From NCBI GenBank assembly GCA_030017715.1, contig JASEIU010000001.1, positions 846,276 through 910,275 of the forward strand: DNA of 64,000 bases, written 5' to 3'. Under the pieces are notes generated by a model that had not been told where the DNA came from, ran no database searches, and saw only the letters and a program-made list of their open reading frames with translations. This DNA comes from Candidatus Saccharicenans sp. (GTDB lineage: Bacteria > Acidobacteriota > Aminicenantia > Aminicenantales > Saccharicenantaceae). Below, in pieces: positions 53,566 to 63,359 of the stretch (positions are counted from its first letter, which is position 1; every line of letters begins with the position of its first letter). The position numbers and the translations under genes are program-made.

Positions 53566-55185
53566 TTATTCATTATCCAGAGGAAAACCAAGGTTTTTCA
53601 GGTTTTCAGCGATTGCCTTATCAAGTTTTCGGGCCTCTTCTTGCTGTTCTTTTAGTCGGGCGACGAGACGCCGCATCTTATCCTCAAACGGTTCGTCATC
53701 TTCATCTTTAATTTCGACGCCAACATAACGACCCGGCGTAAGGACATAGCTTTGCTTGCTGACTTCTTCGAGTTTAGCACTCTTGCAGAAGCCCGGGATA
53801 TCTTTATATTCTCCAGCGCCAGCTTCTCCGCGCCAGGCATGATAGGTTCGAGCGATTTTCTGGATGTCTTCTTCGGTGAGCTCCCGGTGCACCCGGTCTA
53901 CCATAGTGCCCATATTTCGGGCATCTATAAAAAGAATCTGGCGTCGGCGGTCTCGAAGAGCTTTAGATTGGCCGGCAGGGGGACGTCCACTCTTGTCCCT
54001 TGTTAGAAACCATAAACAGGCCGGGATTTGCGTTGAATAAAAAAGTTGGGGTGGAAGGGCAACCATACAATCGACCAGGTCGTCCTCAATTATGTTTTTC
54101 CTGATCTCGCCCTCGCCGGATTGATTTGAGGACATGGAACCGTTGGCCAGAACAAAGCCGGCTAAACCGGTCGGAGAAAGATGATAGATGATATGCTGGA
54201 CCCAGGCGAAATTGGCGTTGCGAGCTGGTGGAATTCCATATTTCCAGCGCTTGTCTTCACGCAGGCGATCACCGCCCCATTCTTTCATATTGAATGGGGG
54301 GTTGGCTAAGATAAAGTCGGCCTTCAGGTCGGGGAAGCGGTCGTTATGAAAGGTGTCGCCCTGTTCAATTTTGCCGTCGATGCCTCGAATGGCCAGGTTC
54401 ATTTTGGACAGTCGCCAGGTGGTATAATTTGATTCCTGACCGTAGATGCTTATCTGAGAGCGAGCCCGCAGCTTGTTTCCATTGCCAGTCGCATGAGCGT
54501 CTATGAATTCCACGGACTGAACAAACATGCCGGCTGAGCCGCAGCAGGGGTCATAGACACGCCCCTTGAACGGTTCAAGCATTTCGACAAGGAGACGCAC
54601 CACACAGCGCGGGGTGTAGAATTCCCCGCCTTTTTTGCCTTCAGCATTGGCGAATTTAGAGATAAAATATTCATAAATGCGACCAAGGACGTCCTTAGAG
54701 CGGGATTCCTGGTCGCCAACCTTTATGTTGTTAACCAGGTCGATAAGTTGACCAAGACGTTGCTTGTCGAGGGCTGGCCGGGCGTAGTCTTTCGGGAGAA
54801 CGCCCTTAAGGGAAGGATTCTCGCGTTCTATGGCCTCCATGGCAGCATCGACAAGCTGGCCGATTTCAGGCTGGCGTGCATTTTGCTGAATTCGATCCCA
54901 GCGGGCTTCTTTGGGCACCCAGAAAACATTGCAGGCGCGATATTCATCGGGGTCTTCGGGATCTGCGCCGTCAGCTACTTCCAGGAGAAGCTGGGAACGA
55001 CGTTCTTCAAAAGCGTCCGAAATGTATTTAAGAAAAATAAGGCCGAGTACCACATGCTTGTATTCGGCCGCATCCATAGAGCCGCGAAGGGCATCGGCCA
55101 TATTCCAGAGCTCGGCTTCATAGCCGACAATGGCTCCGTTGGACTTAGTTGAGTTTGTAGTGGATGATATTTTTCTTCTTGCCAT
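53566..55185 (-). CDS. hsdM: Type I restriction methyltransferase HsdM
   Basis: A 539-residue N6-adenine methyltransferase. An N-terminal helical domain (about 20-175) is followed by the SAM-binding motif [11 protein letters not shown] (212-221) and the catalytic NPPF (295-298). The C-terminal region ends in a coiled coil (about 500-535) for HsdS docking. GAGGTAG precedes the ATG. First gene of the operon hsdM-fic-hsdS-sir2-herA-hsdR, so methylation is made before restriction. Confidence 0.97.
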   Translation of the reverse strand: MARRKISSTTNSTKSNGAIVGYEAELWNMADALRGSMDAAEYKHVVLGLIFLKYISDAFEERRSQLLLEVADGADPEDPDEYRACNVFWVPKEARWDRIQQNARQPEIGQLVDAAMEAIERENPSLKGVLPKDYARPALDKQRLGQLIDLVNNIKVGDQESRSKDVLGRIYEYFISKFANAEGKKGGEFYTPRCVVRLLVEMLEPFKGRVYDPCCGSAGMFVQSVEFIDAHATGNGNKLRARSQISIYGQESNYTTWRLSKMNLAIRGIDGKIEQGDTFHNDRFPDLKADFILANPPFNMKEWGGDRLREDKRWKYGIPPARNANFAWVQHIIYHLSPTGLAGFVLANGSMSSNQSGEGEIRKNIIEDDLVDCMVALPPQLFYSTQIPACLWFLTRDKSGRPPAGQSKALRDRRRQILFIDARNMGTMVDRVHRELTEEDIQKIARTYHAWRGEAGAGEYKDIPGFCKSAKLEEVSKQSYVLTPGRYVGVEIKDEDDEPFEDKMRRLVARLKEQQEEARKLDKAIAENLKNLGFPLDNE

Positions 55186-55553
55186 GGCTACCTCGGGCTT
55201 AATGCTTTTAGAAAAAGGTTGGGGAATAAATCGGGTTGACAGTCGTGATTAAAGATATCTGAAAAATCGGGCAAAGCACGAAAATTACAACTTATTGTAT
55301 TTATACCTGTGGGATAAATAATGGAAATGGATGCTGTCATTGATATGGAATTCGGAATAATTATTTTATCTGAGAAATGATTACAAAGAATACTCTTAAA
55401 ATTCCCCCGAGATTTCAATTCGTTTAACCTTTTGAATTTCAAAATTATTCTAAATTTGGAATCACACTCTGTCAAGATAATTATTCAGAGCTGGATTGCT
55501 CTTATCTATAGAAACTGGCTCGCGGTGAAAAGAAGATCAGAGGATCTCCCTTT
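55186..55553. other. AT-rich non-coding gap at the right end of the island
   Basis: About 370 nt, AT-rich, holding a promoter for the hsdM operon. A 95-codon frame on the minus strand (55188-55475) lacks a ribosome-binding site and recognisable features, and I do not call it. Confidence 0.5.
55447..55475 (-). promoter_or_regulatory. Possible sigma-70 promoter of the hsdM defence operon
   Basis: On the minus strand TTGACA (55475-55470), a 17-nt spacer and TAGAAT (55452-55447). The leader to the hsdM start at 55185 would be about 255 nt. Confidence 0.55.
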
Positions 55554-57158
55554 TTATAGCTGCTCCCAGGAGATTTTAACCCGGCGCAGGGCATAGCCGA
55601 CCTCTTTCAGATAATCGCCGTAACCGGTCATCCAGTGGAAGCCGGGCATACGGCGGGCAAGCTCCCGGCTGTCGGACTCAAAACTGACCTCAATCTGCGA
55701 GCGGCAGATCGGCAGGAAGGGAGCTTCTTCGATTTTTCCCCGGAGTCCAACCCATCTTTTGGCGGCGAAATCAGGAATGAGGTTGGTGACCACCTGGCCG
55801 CGGCTCATTTCAACTTTCGGGGCGGCCCCGTAATCCGATTCGAAGTGGGTTAATATCCTGGCTGGCTCGAGGTGTCTTCCGTCCATCTTCCGCGGGGCCG
55901 TGCAATGGGCCAGGGTTATTATGCCTTCATGTGGATAGGTGGGGTCATTCAGAAAAACAGGCCGGCCGGAGATGTTTGCCAGAAGCACCCCGGAAGGAAT
56001 GACCACAAAATCCGACTCGCAGAAAGCCAGATAGCCGGCGTCGTTCAGCAGGCTCAGCGTCAGGCAGGCAGTGGTTTCAGCCAGGGGCATGATGGTCCCC
56101 ATGCAGCCGTTTATGGTAATTGCCCGGCAACCGGCTCTTTCCATCAGGGCGACGAAAATTTTTTCCAGCAGGAAGGCGTTTTCCACAAAGGCCGGCTCGG
56201 TTTCTAATCGGGTGCCCGGGAGATTAAGATATTCGCGCGCCGCCTGGCGGGCTTCATTGACCGTTTTTCGGTCGCGCTTAGCTTCCTGAATCAGCTTGCC
56301 GAGCTCTTCGTAGGAAATCGTTTTTATCTCAAATTTCCATTTTTCTTCCACCAGCTTCGGGACAACTCCCGGCGGCTGGGCCCAGGCGTCCGGCCCGCCG
56401 ACGGCAATGATTCCCGCCCCCAGAGTGTTGCGGAGTCCGCACAGCGAGCGGAGACGCCATTCGAGCTCTTCCTGGCTGTCTATAACCACATCGTCATCGG
56501 TGACCCTCTCGAGCGCAGGATAATCAGTGTGCTGACGGAGATAACGGGGGCTTATGATTTCATACCACAGATAGACCGGCCCCGAACGATGGCGGCAGAA
56601 AAAGATTAGCTCTTTTCCAGTCTGTTCAAGTTTGCTGAAGATGTCCATCCAGCCGCCGGAGGCGTAAACGATGATGGCTTCGGCCGAGGCGATATCAGAA
56701 GCGTGGGAAGCTGAGAGGTCGGCGGGCTCGCGGGCTCCGGAGACAGGGAGGAATTCAATCGGGAAGTCGGCTCTCTTTTTCAAGGCGGCGAGTTCTCCCT
56801 GAATGCGGGCGATTTCCTCCTCAGCTTGCTGCCAGGTCTGAATGCCTCCCCAGGCTCTCCAGCTTGTCTGGGGGGCCCGTTTTGGGGTGCTGAAGACCAG
56901 GACCGGCTTAACCCTGAGGGCCGTTCTGGAGTCGGGCAGGACGGCGGCGCCAGCCTTTATTTCACTCGACCGAAGAGAGGCCCAGCTCAGGTTGCCCATG
57001 GCAATTGTTCCCAGCGTGCTGAGCCCCACGCCTTTTAGAAAGCCGCGTCTGCTGATTGTCCTGCCGGGGCTGGCCGGTCCGGATATGGCGGCGTCCGGAC
57101 AGCAGCACTGATGTCCTGGCCGGTCGTTATAATTCTTGCAGTTATGATGTCTTCCCAT
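55554..57158 (-). CDS. Tat-exported protein with a sugar-isomerase-like fold
   Basis: A 534-residue protein. Residues 36-50 contain a twin-arginine signal (SRRGFLKGVGLSTLG) after an N-terminal stretch with a HNC...HQCCC cysteine/histidine run. The body is reminiscent of L-fucose/L-arabinose isomerase-like proteins. It has a Rossmann-like start, AITINGCMGTIMPL, and late EGIITLAHCTAPRKMDG, in which the G-x-x-x-L-x-HCT pattern matches the isomerase C-terminal domain. Folded export suits a cofactor- or metal-binding enzyme; the activity is unknown. The start at 57158 has GGAGG 7 nt upstream. Confidence 0.7.
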   Translation of the reverse strand: MGRHHNCKNYNDRPGHQCCCPDAAISGPASPGRTISRRGFLKGVGLSTLGTIAMGNLSWASLRSSEIKAGAAVLPDSRTALRVKPVLVFSTPKRAPQTSWRAWGGIQTWQQAEEEIARIQGELAALKKRADFPIEFLPVSGAREPADLSASHASDIASAEAIIVYASGGWMDIFSKLEQTGKELIFFCRHRSGPVYLWYEIISPRYLRQHTDYPALERVTDDDVVIDSQEELEWRLRSLCGLRNTLGAGIIAVGGPDAWAQPPGVVPKLVEEKWKFEIKTISYEELGKLIQEAKRDRKTVNEARQAAREYLNLPGTRLETEPAFVENAFLLEKIFVALMERAGCRAITINGCMGTIMPLAETTACLTLSLLNDAGYLAFCESDFVVIPSGVLLANISGRPVFLNDPTYPHEGIITLAHCTAPRKMDGRHLEPARILTHFESDYGAAPKVEMSRGQVVTNLIPDFAAKRWVGLRGKIEEAPFLPICRSQIEVSFESDSRELARRMPGFHWMTGYGDYLKEVGYALRRVKISWEQL

Positions 57159-57307
57159 TCTTAAACCTCCGGCCATTTTTTATAATTAAGCCCAGAAAAA
57201 ATCAAATGCCGATTTAGGCCGATTTCAACTTTTAATTCGTTGCCGGCGGTATTGACAGCAAAAAATTTTCATCTATTCTGAAACTTCACGAATCTTTGAA
57301 GGTTTTA

Positions 57308-57324
57308 TAAGAGAAGTTCTCTTA
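57308..57324. repeat. 17-bp perfect palindrome upstream of the DUF481 gene
   Basis: TAAGAGAA-G-TTCTCTTA lies in the 323-nt divergent gap between the Tat protein and the DUF481 gene. A possible promoter for the latter (TTGACA at 57252, TATTCT at 57274, 16-nt spacer) lies just upstream of it. The rest of this gap shows nothing. Confidence 0.4.
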
Positions 57325-57481
57325 AATTCGAAATTGCCTTTAGAAGACGCGCCAGAGGCCGACTTAAAACGCCAGGAAAAATTAAATAGTCGGATGCCGC
57401 GGCGGGAAATCATAATTTAGGGTTGGCAATAAAAATATGCCGGGAGGTAAATTTAATAATACCTTACGACGAGGGGTAATC

Positions 57482-58585
57482 ATGCTGGTTAAAAAGAAAT
57501 TTTTTGTGCTGCTAATGCTGGTCTTAATGCCGGTCTTTGCCGGCCGGATGTTAAGCGGAGCCTCTCTTTCTGCGGAGAAAAAAATTTGTTCTGACCGACT
57601 GGCCGCTCAGGAAATTACTGCTGAGGCGACTGAACAGCCCTCCGGCCAGTCTGAAGTTAATGTCCGGGCGGAAGACCAAACGCACCCGGAGCAAAATAAG
57701 GCGGCTCAAACTCAACAGCAGTCCGTCAGGGAGTCCGAAGGCAAAAAAGAGGAAGGCCAGGAAGTTCAGAGCCAGCGGCCGCCCGCCGAAACCAGAAATG
57801 GTATTACAGGCTGGCTCGATCCCTGGAAAAAGACACTGGAGTTGAGTTATGTGGTCACAGGTGGCAACACCCTGTCTTCTTCGTTCAGCTTTGGAGCCAA
57901 CCTCAGCCGGTCACCGGATGAAAAGAATACCTACGCCCTGAAAATCTTTTTGCTTCGCAGTCATTCCACCACCGTCAATCGAAAAGCCTTAGGTACCGAA
58001 GAAAGTTTTGTGGTCGAGGAGGAAAAGACCAGAAACCTTTCGGCCGAAAACTATATCCTTTCCGGGCAGTATGACCACCGGGTCTCCGGCCGACTGACAA
58101 CTAACCTCGGATTCGTCTGGGACAGGAACAAATTTTCCGGAGTTATGGGCAGGGCCCTCTGGACCGGCGGCGCCGGGCTGGTGATGGCTGACTCCGCCCG
58201 CACTAAAATGCGTACTCAGGCCGGCATAAGCTTTACCATCAGAAAATACAGCCAGCAGCCTATTAACACTTTCCTTGGCTTTCGCTACAGCTTTTCCTGG
58301 GAACAGAAACTCCATGACAATGCTTCCTTCGCCACGGCTTTTATCTTTGACGACAATCTGGCAAAAATAAGCGACTGGCGGTATGAATGGAACTTTAACG
58401 TGGCGGCTCCTCTCAGCAAGAAACTGGCCCTGAAAACCGGAGTTCGTATCCTCAGAAACAACAGGCCACCTGACCTCAGCGTTCCGTTGTTCGATGCCGA
58501 AGGGCTGGATACGGGTCTCAGGGTTATGATTCCAAGAGGGAAGGTTGACACTTTCTTTACCACCTCTTTTGTTCTGAACTTCTGA
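57482..58585 (+). CDS. DUF481 family outer-membrane protein
   Basis: A 367-residue protein: signal peptide (KKKFFVLLMLVLMPVFA), a polar Gln/Glu-rich linker (about 45-105), then a barrel of alternating strands beginning WKKTLELSYVVTGGNTLSSSFSFGANL, the DUF481 hallmark, and ending FTTSFVLNF with a terminal phenylalanine. It should sit in the outer membrane; function unknown. ATG at 57482 is preferred for GAGGGG just upstream over an earlier in-frame ATG at 57437. Confidence 0.83.
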   Translation: MLVKKKFFVLLMLVLMPVFAGRMLSGASLSAEKKICSDRLAAQEITAEATEQPSGQSEVNVRAEDQTHPEQNKAAQTQQQSVRESEGKKEEGQEVQSQRPPAETRNGITGWLDPWKKTLELSYVVTGGNTLSSSFSFGANLSRSPDEKNTYALKIFLLRSHSTTVNRKALGTEESFVVEEEKTRNLSAENYILSGQYDHRVSGRLTTNLGFVWDRNKFSGVMGRALWTGGAGLVMADSARTKMRTQAGISFTIRKYSQQPINTFLGFRYSFSWEQKLHDNASFATAFIFDDNLAKISDWRYEWNFNVAAPLSKKLALKTGVRILRNNRPPDLSVPLFDAEGLDTGLRVMIPRGKVDTFFTTSFVLNF

Positions 58586-58813
58586 AACCGGCAACTGAAC
58601 AGGAACGGTCGCCAGGCAAACTGCCCTTTCTGAAGACGAAAAGGGTCAACTTGAAATGTCTCTTGGAAATTTCCCGGTGTTAACGGAAAATGGTCTGAGT
58701 CGAAGACTTCAGAGCAGGCCGGTTCGGGCCGGCCAGAGCCGGCAGAAATCAGCCGAAACGTTTTGCCGAAATCAGGGTTTAAATAATAATAAGAGGAGGA
58801 GTTTAAAAATAAG

Positions 58814-60037
58814 ATGACTGGCCGAAACAGTAAATTCAGAATTTTCTTGATTGTTATTACGGGGATTATTCTCATCCAGGCCGGCGAGCTCGCTGCCCAG
58901 AAGGTTGAGATGGTCAATGGGGTACGGGTGGTGCACAACAGAGCAAAGGGCCTCTGGGGCAAGAAGCCGGCAATCAGCCTGGAGCCGGTGAGAAAGCTTG
59001 GCGATATCGATTCGCCCGACCCCAACACGGCCTTTTATATGCCGGCGGCGGTGGCCCTGGATTCGGCCGGAAATATCTACGTTCTTGATACCGGAAACAA
59101 CCGCATTCAAAAATTCGCGGCTGACGGGAAGTTCCTGGCCAGCCTCGGCCGATTCGGACAGGGGCCCGGAGAGTTCAATTATCCCTCCTGGCTGGACATC
59201 GATGAGGCCGGCCATCTCTATGTGACCGACCCCTTTAACGAACGGATCCAGATTCTGACGGCAGACGGTAAGGAGCTCCGGACCATAAGATTCACCGAGG
59301 GCCAGATCGGCAATGTTTTTGTCAAGAGAGATGGCCGCTTGATTATGGGCCAGGCCACCGTCAGCTTCAGGTTCATTACTCCCGGCGAGAAAAAGCCGGC
59401 CGGGTTGCCGAAGCTGGTGAAGGTGCTGGATGCAGCCGGTAAAACGGTGAGCGAATTTGGCGAGATGGTTGATACCGGAGAAGAACTGTTAACCAATACC
59501 ATCAACCAGTTTGTCCTGACCGTTGATGACAATGACAACGTTTATCTGGCCTTTCCCTATCAGAACCGAATTGAAAAATATTCAGCCGACGGCCGGCTGA
59601 TCTGGCGGGCCGACAGGGAACTGCCCTACAGCCTTGAGGTTCAGGACAAAGGAAGCGTTGAGCGCCGGGAAGGCGGGGTCAGCATCCGCTCGCCGATAAT
59701 CAACCGGTCATCAGAAGGCCTGGCTGTTGACGGCAAGGGCCGAGTCTGGGTAATCACCCTGGCCCGGCAGCTTAAAAAAGAAGAAAGAGTCGGAATCGGC
59801 GTCAGCATCAGTCAGTCGGCCAGCGGCGGCCGGCAGGTCGGATTCAAGCCCCACGGCGACACCGAACTCAGAGAAACCGATGCTTACAAGCTGGAGATAT
59901 TCGACCCGGAGGGCGTCCTGCTGGGAGAAATTCCACTGAAGCAATTTGTGGACGGGCTTTTTATCCGCGGCGACCGGCTGTTTCTTCTGGACCGGTTGCG
60001 CGGGGCTTCGGTCCAGGAATTTCGTATCAAGGAATGA
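58814..60037 (+). CDS. Exported 6-bladed NHL/beta-propeller protein
   Basis: A 407-residue secreted protein with a signal peptide (FLIVITGIILIQAGELAAQ) and NHL-type repeats: AVALDSAGNIYVLDTGNNRIQKFAADGKFLASLG, then LDIDEAGHLYVTDPFNERIQILTADGKELRTI and further weaker blades (DNDNVYLAFPYQNRIEKYSADG). The propeller normally binds proteins, sugars or metals. A glycine-rich insert with SISQSASGG near residue 330 is atypical. AGAGGAGG precedes the ATG. Probably periplasmic or extracellular. Confidence 0.85.
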   Translation: MTGRNSKFRIFLIVITGIILIQAGELAAQKVEMVNGVRVVHNRAKGLWGKKPAISLEPVRKLGDIDSPDPNTAFYMPAAVALDSAGNIYVLDTGNNRIQKFAADGKFLASLGRFGQGPGEFNYPSWLDIDEAGHLYVTDPFNERIQILTADGKELRTIRFTEGQIGNVFVKRDGRLIMGQATVSFRFITPGEKKPAGLPKLVKVLDAAGKTVSEFGEMVDTGEELLTNTINQFVLTVDDNDNVYLAFPYQNRIEKYSADGRLIWRADRELPYSLEVQDKGSVERREGGVSIRSPIINRSSEGLAVDGKGRVWVITLARQLKKEERVGIGVSISQSASGGRQVGFKPHGDTELRETDAYKLEIFDPEGVLLGEIPLKQFVDGLFIRGDRLFLLDRLRGASVQEFRIKE

Positions 60038-60389
60038 AGGAATAAATAGAGGAATAAAAGAAAGAAATGCCGACGGGCAACCCAGCATTCAAATAGGCTC
60101 GCAGTTTTCACTTTCTCAGGACTCAGCCGTGAAACAACGCCGACAAGCCGGGCCCGGAAAAAAAGAAAACGGCCAGACATGACCCTATTTTTTAAGCGGT
60201 TTGTTTAGGTCTATTACAACAGGCGAATCAGGATGGCGAGGCATATCGGGCTAATCAATAACTATGGTTTATTTATTCGCCTTCTTAATTGCTGTGGGCT
60301 GTGCGGATAGACTCTTACAAAAAATAGGGAATATGTATTGTGTCCCGCATTTCTTTGGAAATTTGAGAAGCCGAATTGTCTTCTGTTTT
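60038..60389. other. Non-coding gap between convergent genes
   Basis: About 350 nt between the propeller gene and the end of the DUF5916 gene. AT-rich on the right, no terminator-quality hairpin and no gene seen. Confidence 0.45.
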
Positions 60390-62900
60390 TCATAGCTGCC
60401 AGGCGTAGCCGATCTTGAGGAAGAAGGTTCTGGAGGTCCGGGTCAGGCTGATATTCTCCAATCCGAGTGAATTATCGGTATAGCCCAGAAACAGCACTGT
60501 CCGTGGATTAAGCTTATAAGAGAAAAGGAATTGTGTGAACAGCCCTCGTGTTTCAGGCTGCACCGGGAAACTGTAAGCATCCAGATTGCGGTCAATATCC
60601 CGGTACTGAATTATGGCCCTGATGAAAGCTTTGACGTTAAAGTTGTAGATTAATTTTGCCTGTAGAAGGTTGGCGATGTAGATTTGTTGGCCTTCGGCTT
60701 TGAGCTGCTCATAGTTGTAAGAAGTGGTAAGGTTGAGGTGGCGGGTCAGGTTTAGAGAAAAGCCCGGTTCCAGCGAGACCATGTCGGCCGGCCGGATGTT
60801 GTCAAAATCTATCCAGCGGCCGGCTGCGGCTTCCAGCCTGAATTCGCTGCCGCTGAACGGTTTTATTCCTAATTCGCCGTCGAACAGGGCATAACTGAGG
60901 GTCTGGTCTATGTAAAGGGTCTGGCCGAAGTTTCCGCTGAGCGTGATTGAAGTCTGGAGCGGACCCTGGTACATAGTTCTAAAGGTCAGTCCTTTGTCCA
61001 GGGCCTTGCCGTCGTGGTCATAGATGAGCTGGCCCATTACCCCGATCCTGATAACGTCAAACCAGGACTTCCTGTCGCCCCAGATCTGCCGCATTACTAC
61101 AGCTCCGGCACTGCGGGTGTCGACCCGCGGGACATAGCCGTAATCAGCCCGGAAGTTTCTTCCCAGGTCTTCCAGGATGCCCTGGATTATCCAGTTTCGC
61201 GATTGGTGCATCAGGTTGAGGTTGATGGCATTTCCGCCAAAACTGCCTGCAGGCTGCCCGTACAAATCAGAGACGATATCGGGGTAGGCAGTTTCAGAGC
61301 GGAGGAATTGAACAGTCAGGGAGGTTGTCCGGTTTAAGCGCAGGAAGCCGTCGGCTCCGAACAGGTGGTTGTGATAATCGCTGCCGACCCGCCCGGTGTA
61401 GAGCAGACCGAGGGTCGAGCCCTGGCCGATGTCCTGGCGCAGCCGGAAAACCCCGCCGTAAACCCTGTCATCGAGTGACAGACTCATAGAGCCCTGGCTT
61501 CCGGGCAGGAGCAGATTATTTATCTCATCCTGGGCGGAAAAGAAACCCAGCGCGGTTCGGCCTATCTTGCCGGTCATCTTCATACCCCAGACCGGGTCGG
61601 CTACCGTTCTGGTGAAGACGGCGTTGATGGGTGTCAGGAAGAAATCGCCCCCTTCCAGGAAGAAGGGTCGCTTCTCAGGATAGTAAAGAGCAAAGCGGCG
61701 GTTTATTTCGAGCTGGGCCACATCGGCCTCCACCTGGCTGAAGTCGGGATTGGCGGTGGCGTTGAGGATAAGATTGGGTGTGACCCCCCACCTTAGGGTG
61801 AGGCCGGGATCAACTTTCTGATTAAGCTTCTCCAGACTTCCGTCCGGGAAAGTGTCCGGGTCCATGGCCTCGGTGCGGACGGCAGTCAAGGTAGGATTGA
61901 TTTCAATGTTTCGCCCGGGGGAAATTCCAGCAAATCCCACCAGCTTATTGAACTGGCAGAGAATGCAGGAGACGCTTCGGGATCGCCTGTGAGAAGTGAT
62001 GCGATGGCGGACGCCGCGGGGCCAGCTTCGTTCGGCGCTAAAGCCCCAGGTCTGGGGAGTGTCGCTCGCCCGGAAGCGCAACTGGTTGAAGGGGATGGAG
62101 ACCTCGACGGCGTAGCCCCAGTCTTCAATCCGGCCGGCCGAATTCCAGATGGCGTCCCAGGAGAAGTCTTCATAACCCTCGAGCTCCGAGAAGTTAGCAT
62201 CTGCCTGAACACCCAGGGGATTGACCCGGAATTGAAAACCGCGGCGTTCATCATTGAAACAGTCCAGCATGAAGCTGACGTGATCGTCCAGGATCAACTT
62301 ATCGGTATCGTCACGGTCCATTAGATGGGCTCTGATCTTCCGGGATTCCGGGTCATAGCAGCGAAAAGCTACATAAAGATTATTATGATCATAGGTGACC
62401 AAACATTCGGTTTTAACCGGGGGTTCGATGTTGTCTCCGGGCGTCCATTCATAGAGGAGGGGAATAACGGCGGCCGTCTGCCAGGCTTCTTCGTTGAGCA
62501 GGCCGTCAATTTTGATTTTTGAGCCGGAGGGCGCGACCTGGTAGATGGCTGCCCCGGAGGGAGTTGCGGCGGGGGGATTGACCTGTGCAGCCGAGAGGGG
62601 GGCGGGAGATGAGTTTTCGGGAGAGTTCATAGTCTCCCGGCCTGAATTTGAGCGGGCAGGTCCCGTGGTCAGGCCTGATTCCGAAAGAAGCGAGACCGCG
62701 GTCGCAGCCTGTTTTTTCCCCGCAGCCCCGGCGTCTTTAAGGGCAGAGTCAGCCGGTTTGGCCTGACTTTCCGGATCCGGCTGCCGGGCGCGAAGGCTCT
62801 CCGGCCAGAGGAAAAGAACAATCCCGGACAGAGTTAGGATGATGACAGCCTTCCACCAGAATACTGAAGATACCCTTGACTTCGCTTTCTTTGTTTGCAT
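60390..62900 (-). CDS. DUF5916 outer-membrane protein with N-terminal CBM9-like domain
   Basis: An 836-residue exported protein. A signal segment (AVIILTLSGIVLFLW) and a Pro/Ala/Ser linker (about 35-110) are followed by a CBM9-like sandwich (KIDGLLNEEAWQTAAVIP, then CLVTYDHNNLYVAFRCYDPE). The DUF5916 beta-barrel, with FQFRVNPLGVQADANF and LPDFSQVEADVAQLE-like signatures, ends FLKIGYAWQL. Family members are thought to be outer-membrane proteins linked to polymer use. The ATG at 62900 follows AGGGAG by 6 nt; a dyad operator candidate lies 50 nt upstream. Confidence 0.88.
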   Translation of the reverse strand: MQTKKAKSRVSSVFWWKAVIILTLSGIVLFLWPESLRARQPDPESQAKPADSALKDAGAAGKKQAATAVSLLSESGLTTGPARSNSGRETMNSPENSSPAPLSAAQVNPPAATPSGAAIYQVAPSGSKIKIDGLLNEEAWQTAAVIPLLYEWTPGDNIEPPVKTECLVTYDHNNLYVAFRCYDPESRKIRAHLMDRDDTDKLILDDHVSFMLDCFNDERRGFQFRVNPLGVQADANFSELEGYEDFSWDAIWNSAGRIEDWGYAVEVSIPFNQLRFRASDTPQTWGFSAERSWPRGVRHRITSHRRSRSVSCILCQFNKLVGFAGISPGRNIEINPTLTAVRTEAMDPDTFPDGSLEKLNQKVDPGLTLRWGVTPNLILNATANPDFSQVEADVAQLEINRRFALYYPEKRPFFLEGGDFFLTPINAVFTRTVADPVWGMKMTGKIGRTALGFFSAQDEINNLLLPGSQGSMSLSLDDRVYGGVFRLRQDIGQGSTLGLLYTGRVGSDYHNHLFGADGFLRLNRTTSLTVQFLRSETAYPDIVSDLYGQPAGSFGGNAINLNLMHQSRNWIIQGILEDLGRNFRADYGYVPRVDTRSAGAVVMRQIWGDRKSWFDVIRIGVMGQLIYDHDGKALDKGLTFRTMYQGPLQTSITLSGNFGQTLYIDQTLSYALFDGELGIKPFSGSEFRLEAAAGRWIDFDNIRPADMVSLEPGFSLNLTRHLNLTTSYNYEQLKAEGQQIYIANLLQAKLIYNFNVKAFIRAIIQYRDIDRNLDAYSFPVQPETRGLFTQFLFSYKLNPRTVLFLGYTDNSLGLENISLTRTSRTFFLKIGYAWQL

Positions 62901-63359
62901 GACCATCTCCCTAATTTTCGAGGATTAGAGCCGCCAGGCTCTATCGCCGGTTATATATGAAAGTTTATTCATATATTATTTCGTCCGGGAAGCCCCGGCC
63001 CCCGGCTGTCTCAGGCCGGAAAGCAACACAGCTCATCCTTTAACCAATACGTAACTCTGAATTAAATAGTTTATATAGGAAAACAATCAAGAAAGAAAAC
63101 GAATTATCGTTTTCCCGGCCCCTGAATGGACCTCCGGGTTTGCTCCCGACTGAGATTGTCCCGGCGGATAAATGAAAAGGCTGCGAGGCGCCAATTTTTT
63201 TCCAAGCAAAAATAAACAGGACCGGGGAGATAAAAGGTCCAGAAAAATCAGGGGTTCAAAACAGCGCTTGTATTTTCTTTGGCTTCGTGAGAAGGCGCCT
63301 TTCCCGTTCTTGACAACAGAGTCGGAAACAGATGAAAATATCAGAACAGGGGCAGAAAA
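62901..63359. other. Divergent intergenic region
   Basis: About 460 nt between DUF5916 (minus) and the VWA gene (plus). It contains dyad site D and an AT-rich patch at 63055-63105. A 63-codon basic frame at 63172-63363 ends over the VWA start codon but has no ribosome-binding site; I do not call it. Confidence 0.5.
62953..62976. promoter_or_regulatory. Dyad site D, upstream of the DUF5916 gene
   Basis: Perfect arms ATATATGAA and TTCATATAT around AGTTTA, 52 nt before the DUF5916 start codon (62900, minus strand) and 384 nt before the VWA gene on the other side. Confidence 0.75.

Larger units (their letters stand above)
42016..55553. mobile_element. Putative defence island inserted after tRNA-Asn
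   Basis: The composition becomes clearly more AT-rich from about 42020 and the gene content is all toxin-antitoxin, restriction and anti-phage. tRNA genes are common insertion points for such islands. No integrase, transposase or copy of the tRNA 3' end was found at the right side, so the boundaries, especially the right one, are approximate. Confidence 0.55.

Noticed and set aside
55188..55475. 95-codon minus-strand frame upstream of hsdM
   Set aside because: No ribosome-binding site; the region contains a good hsdM promoter and the peptide has no recognisable feature.
42005..55553. Direct repeat of the tRNA-Asn 3' end as an att site
   Set aside because: I searched by eye for the CCGAGGAGCC end near the right side of the island and found none.
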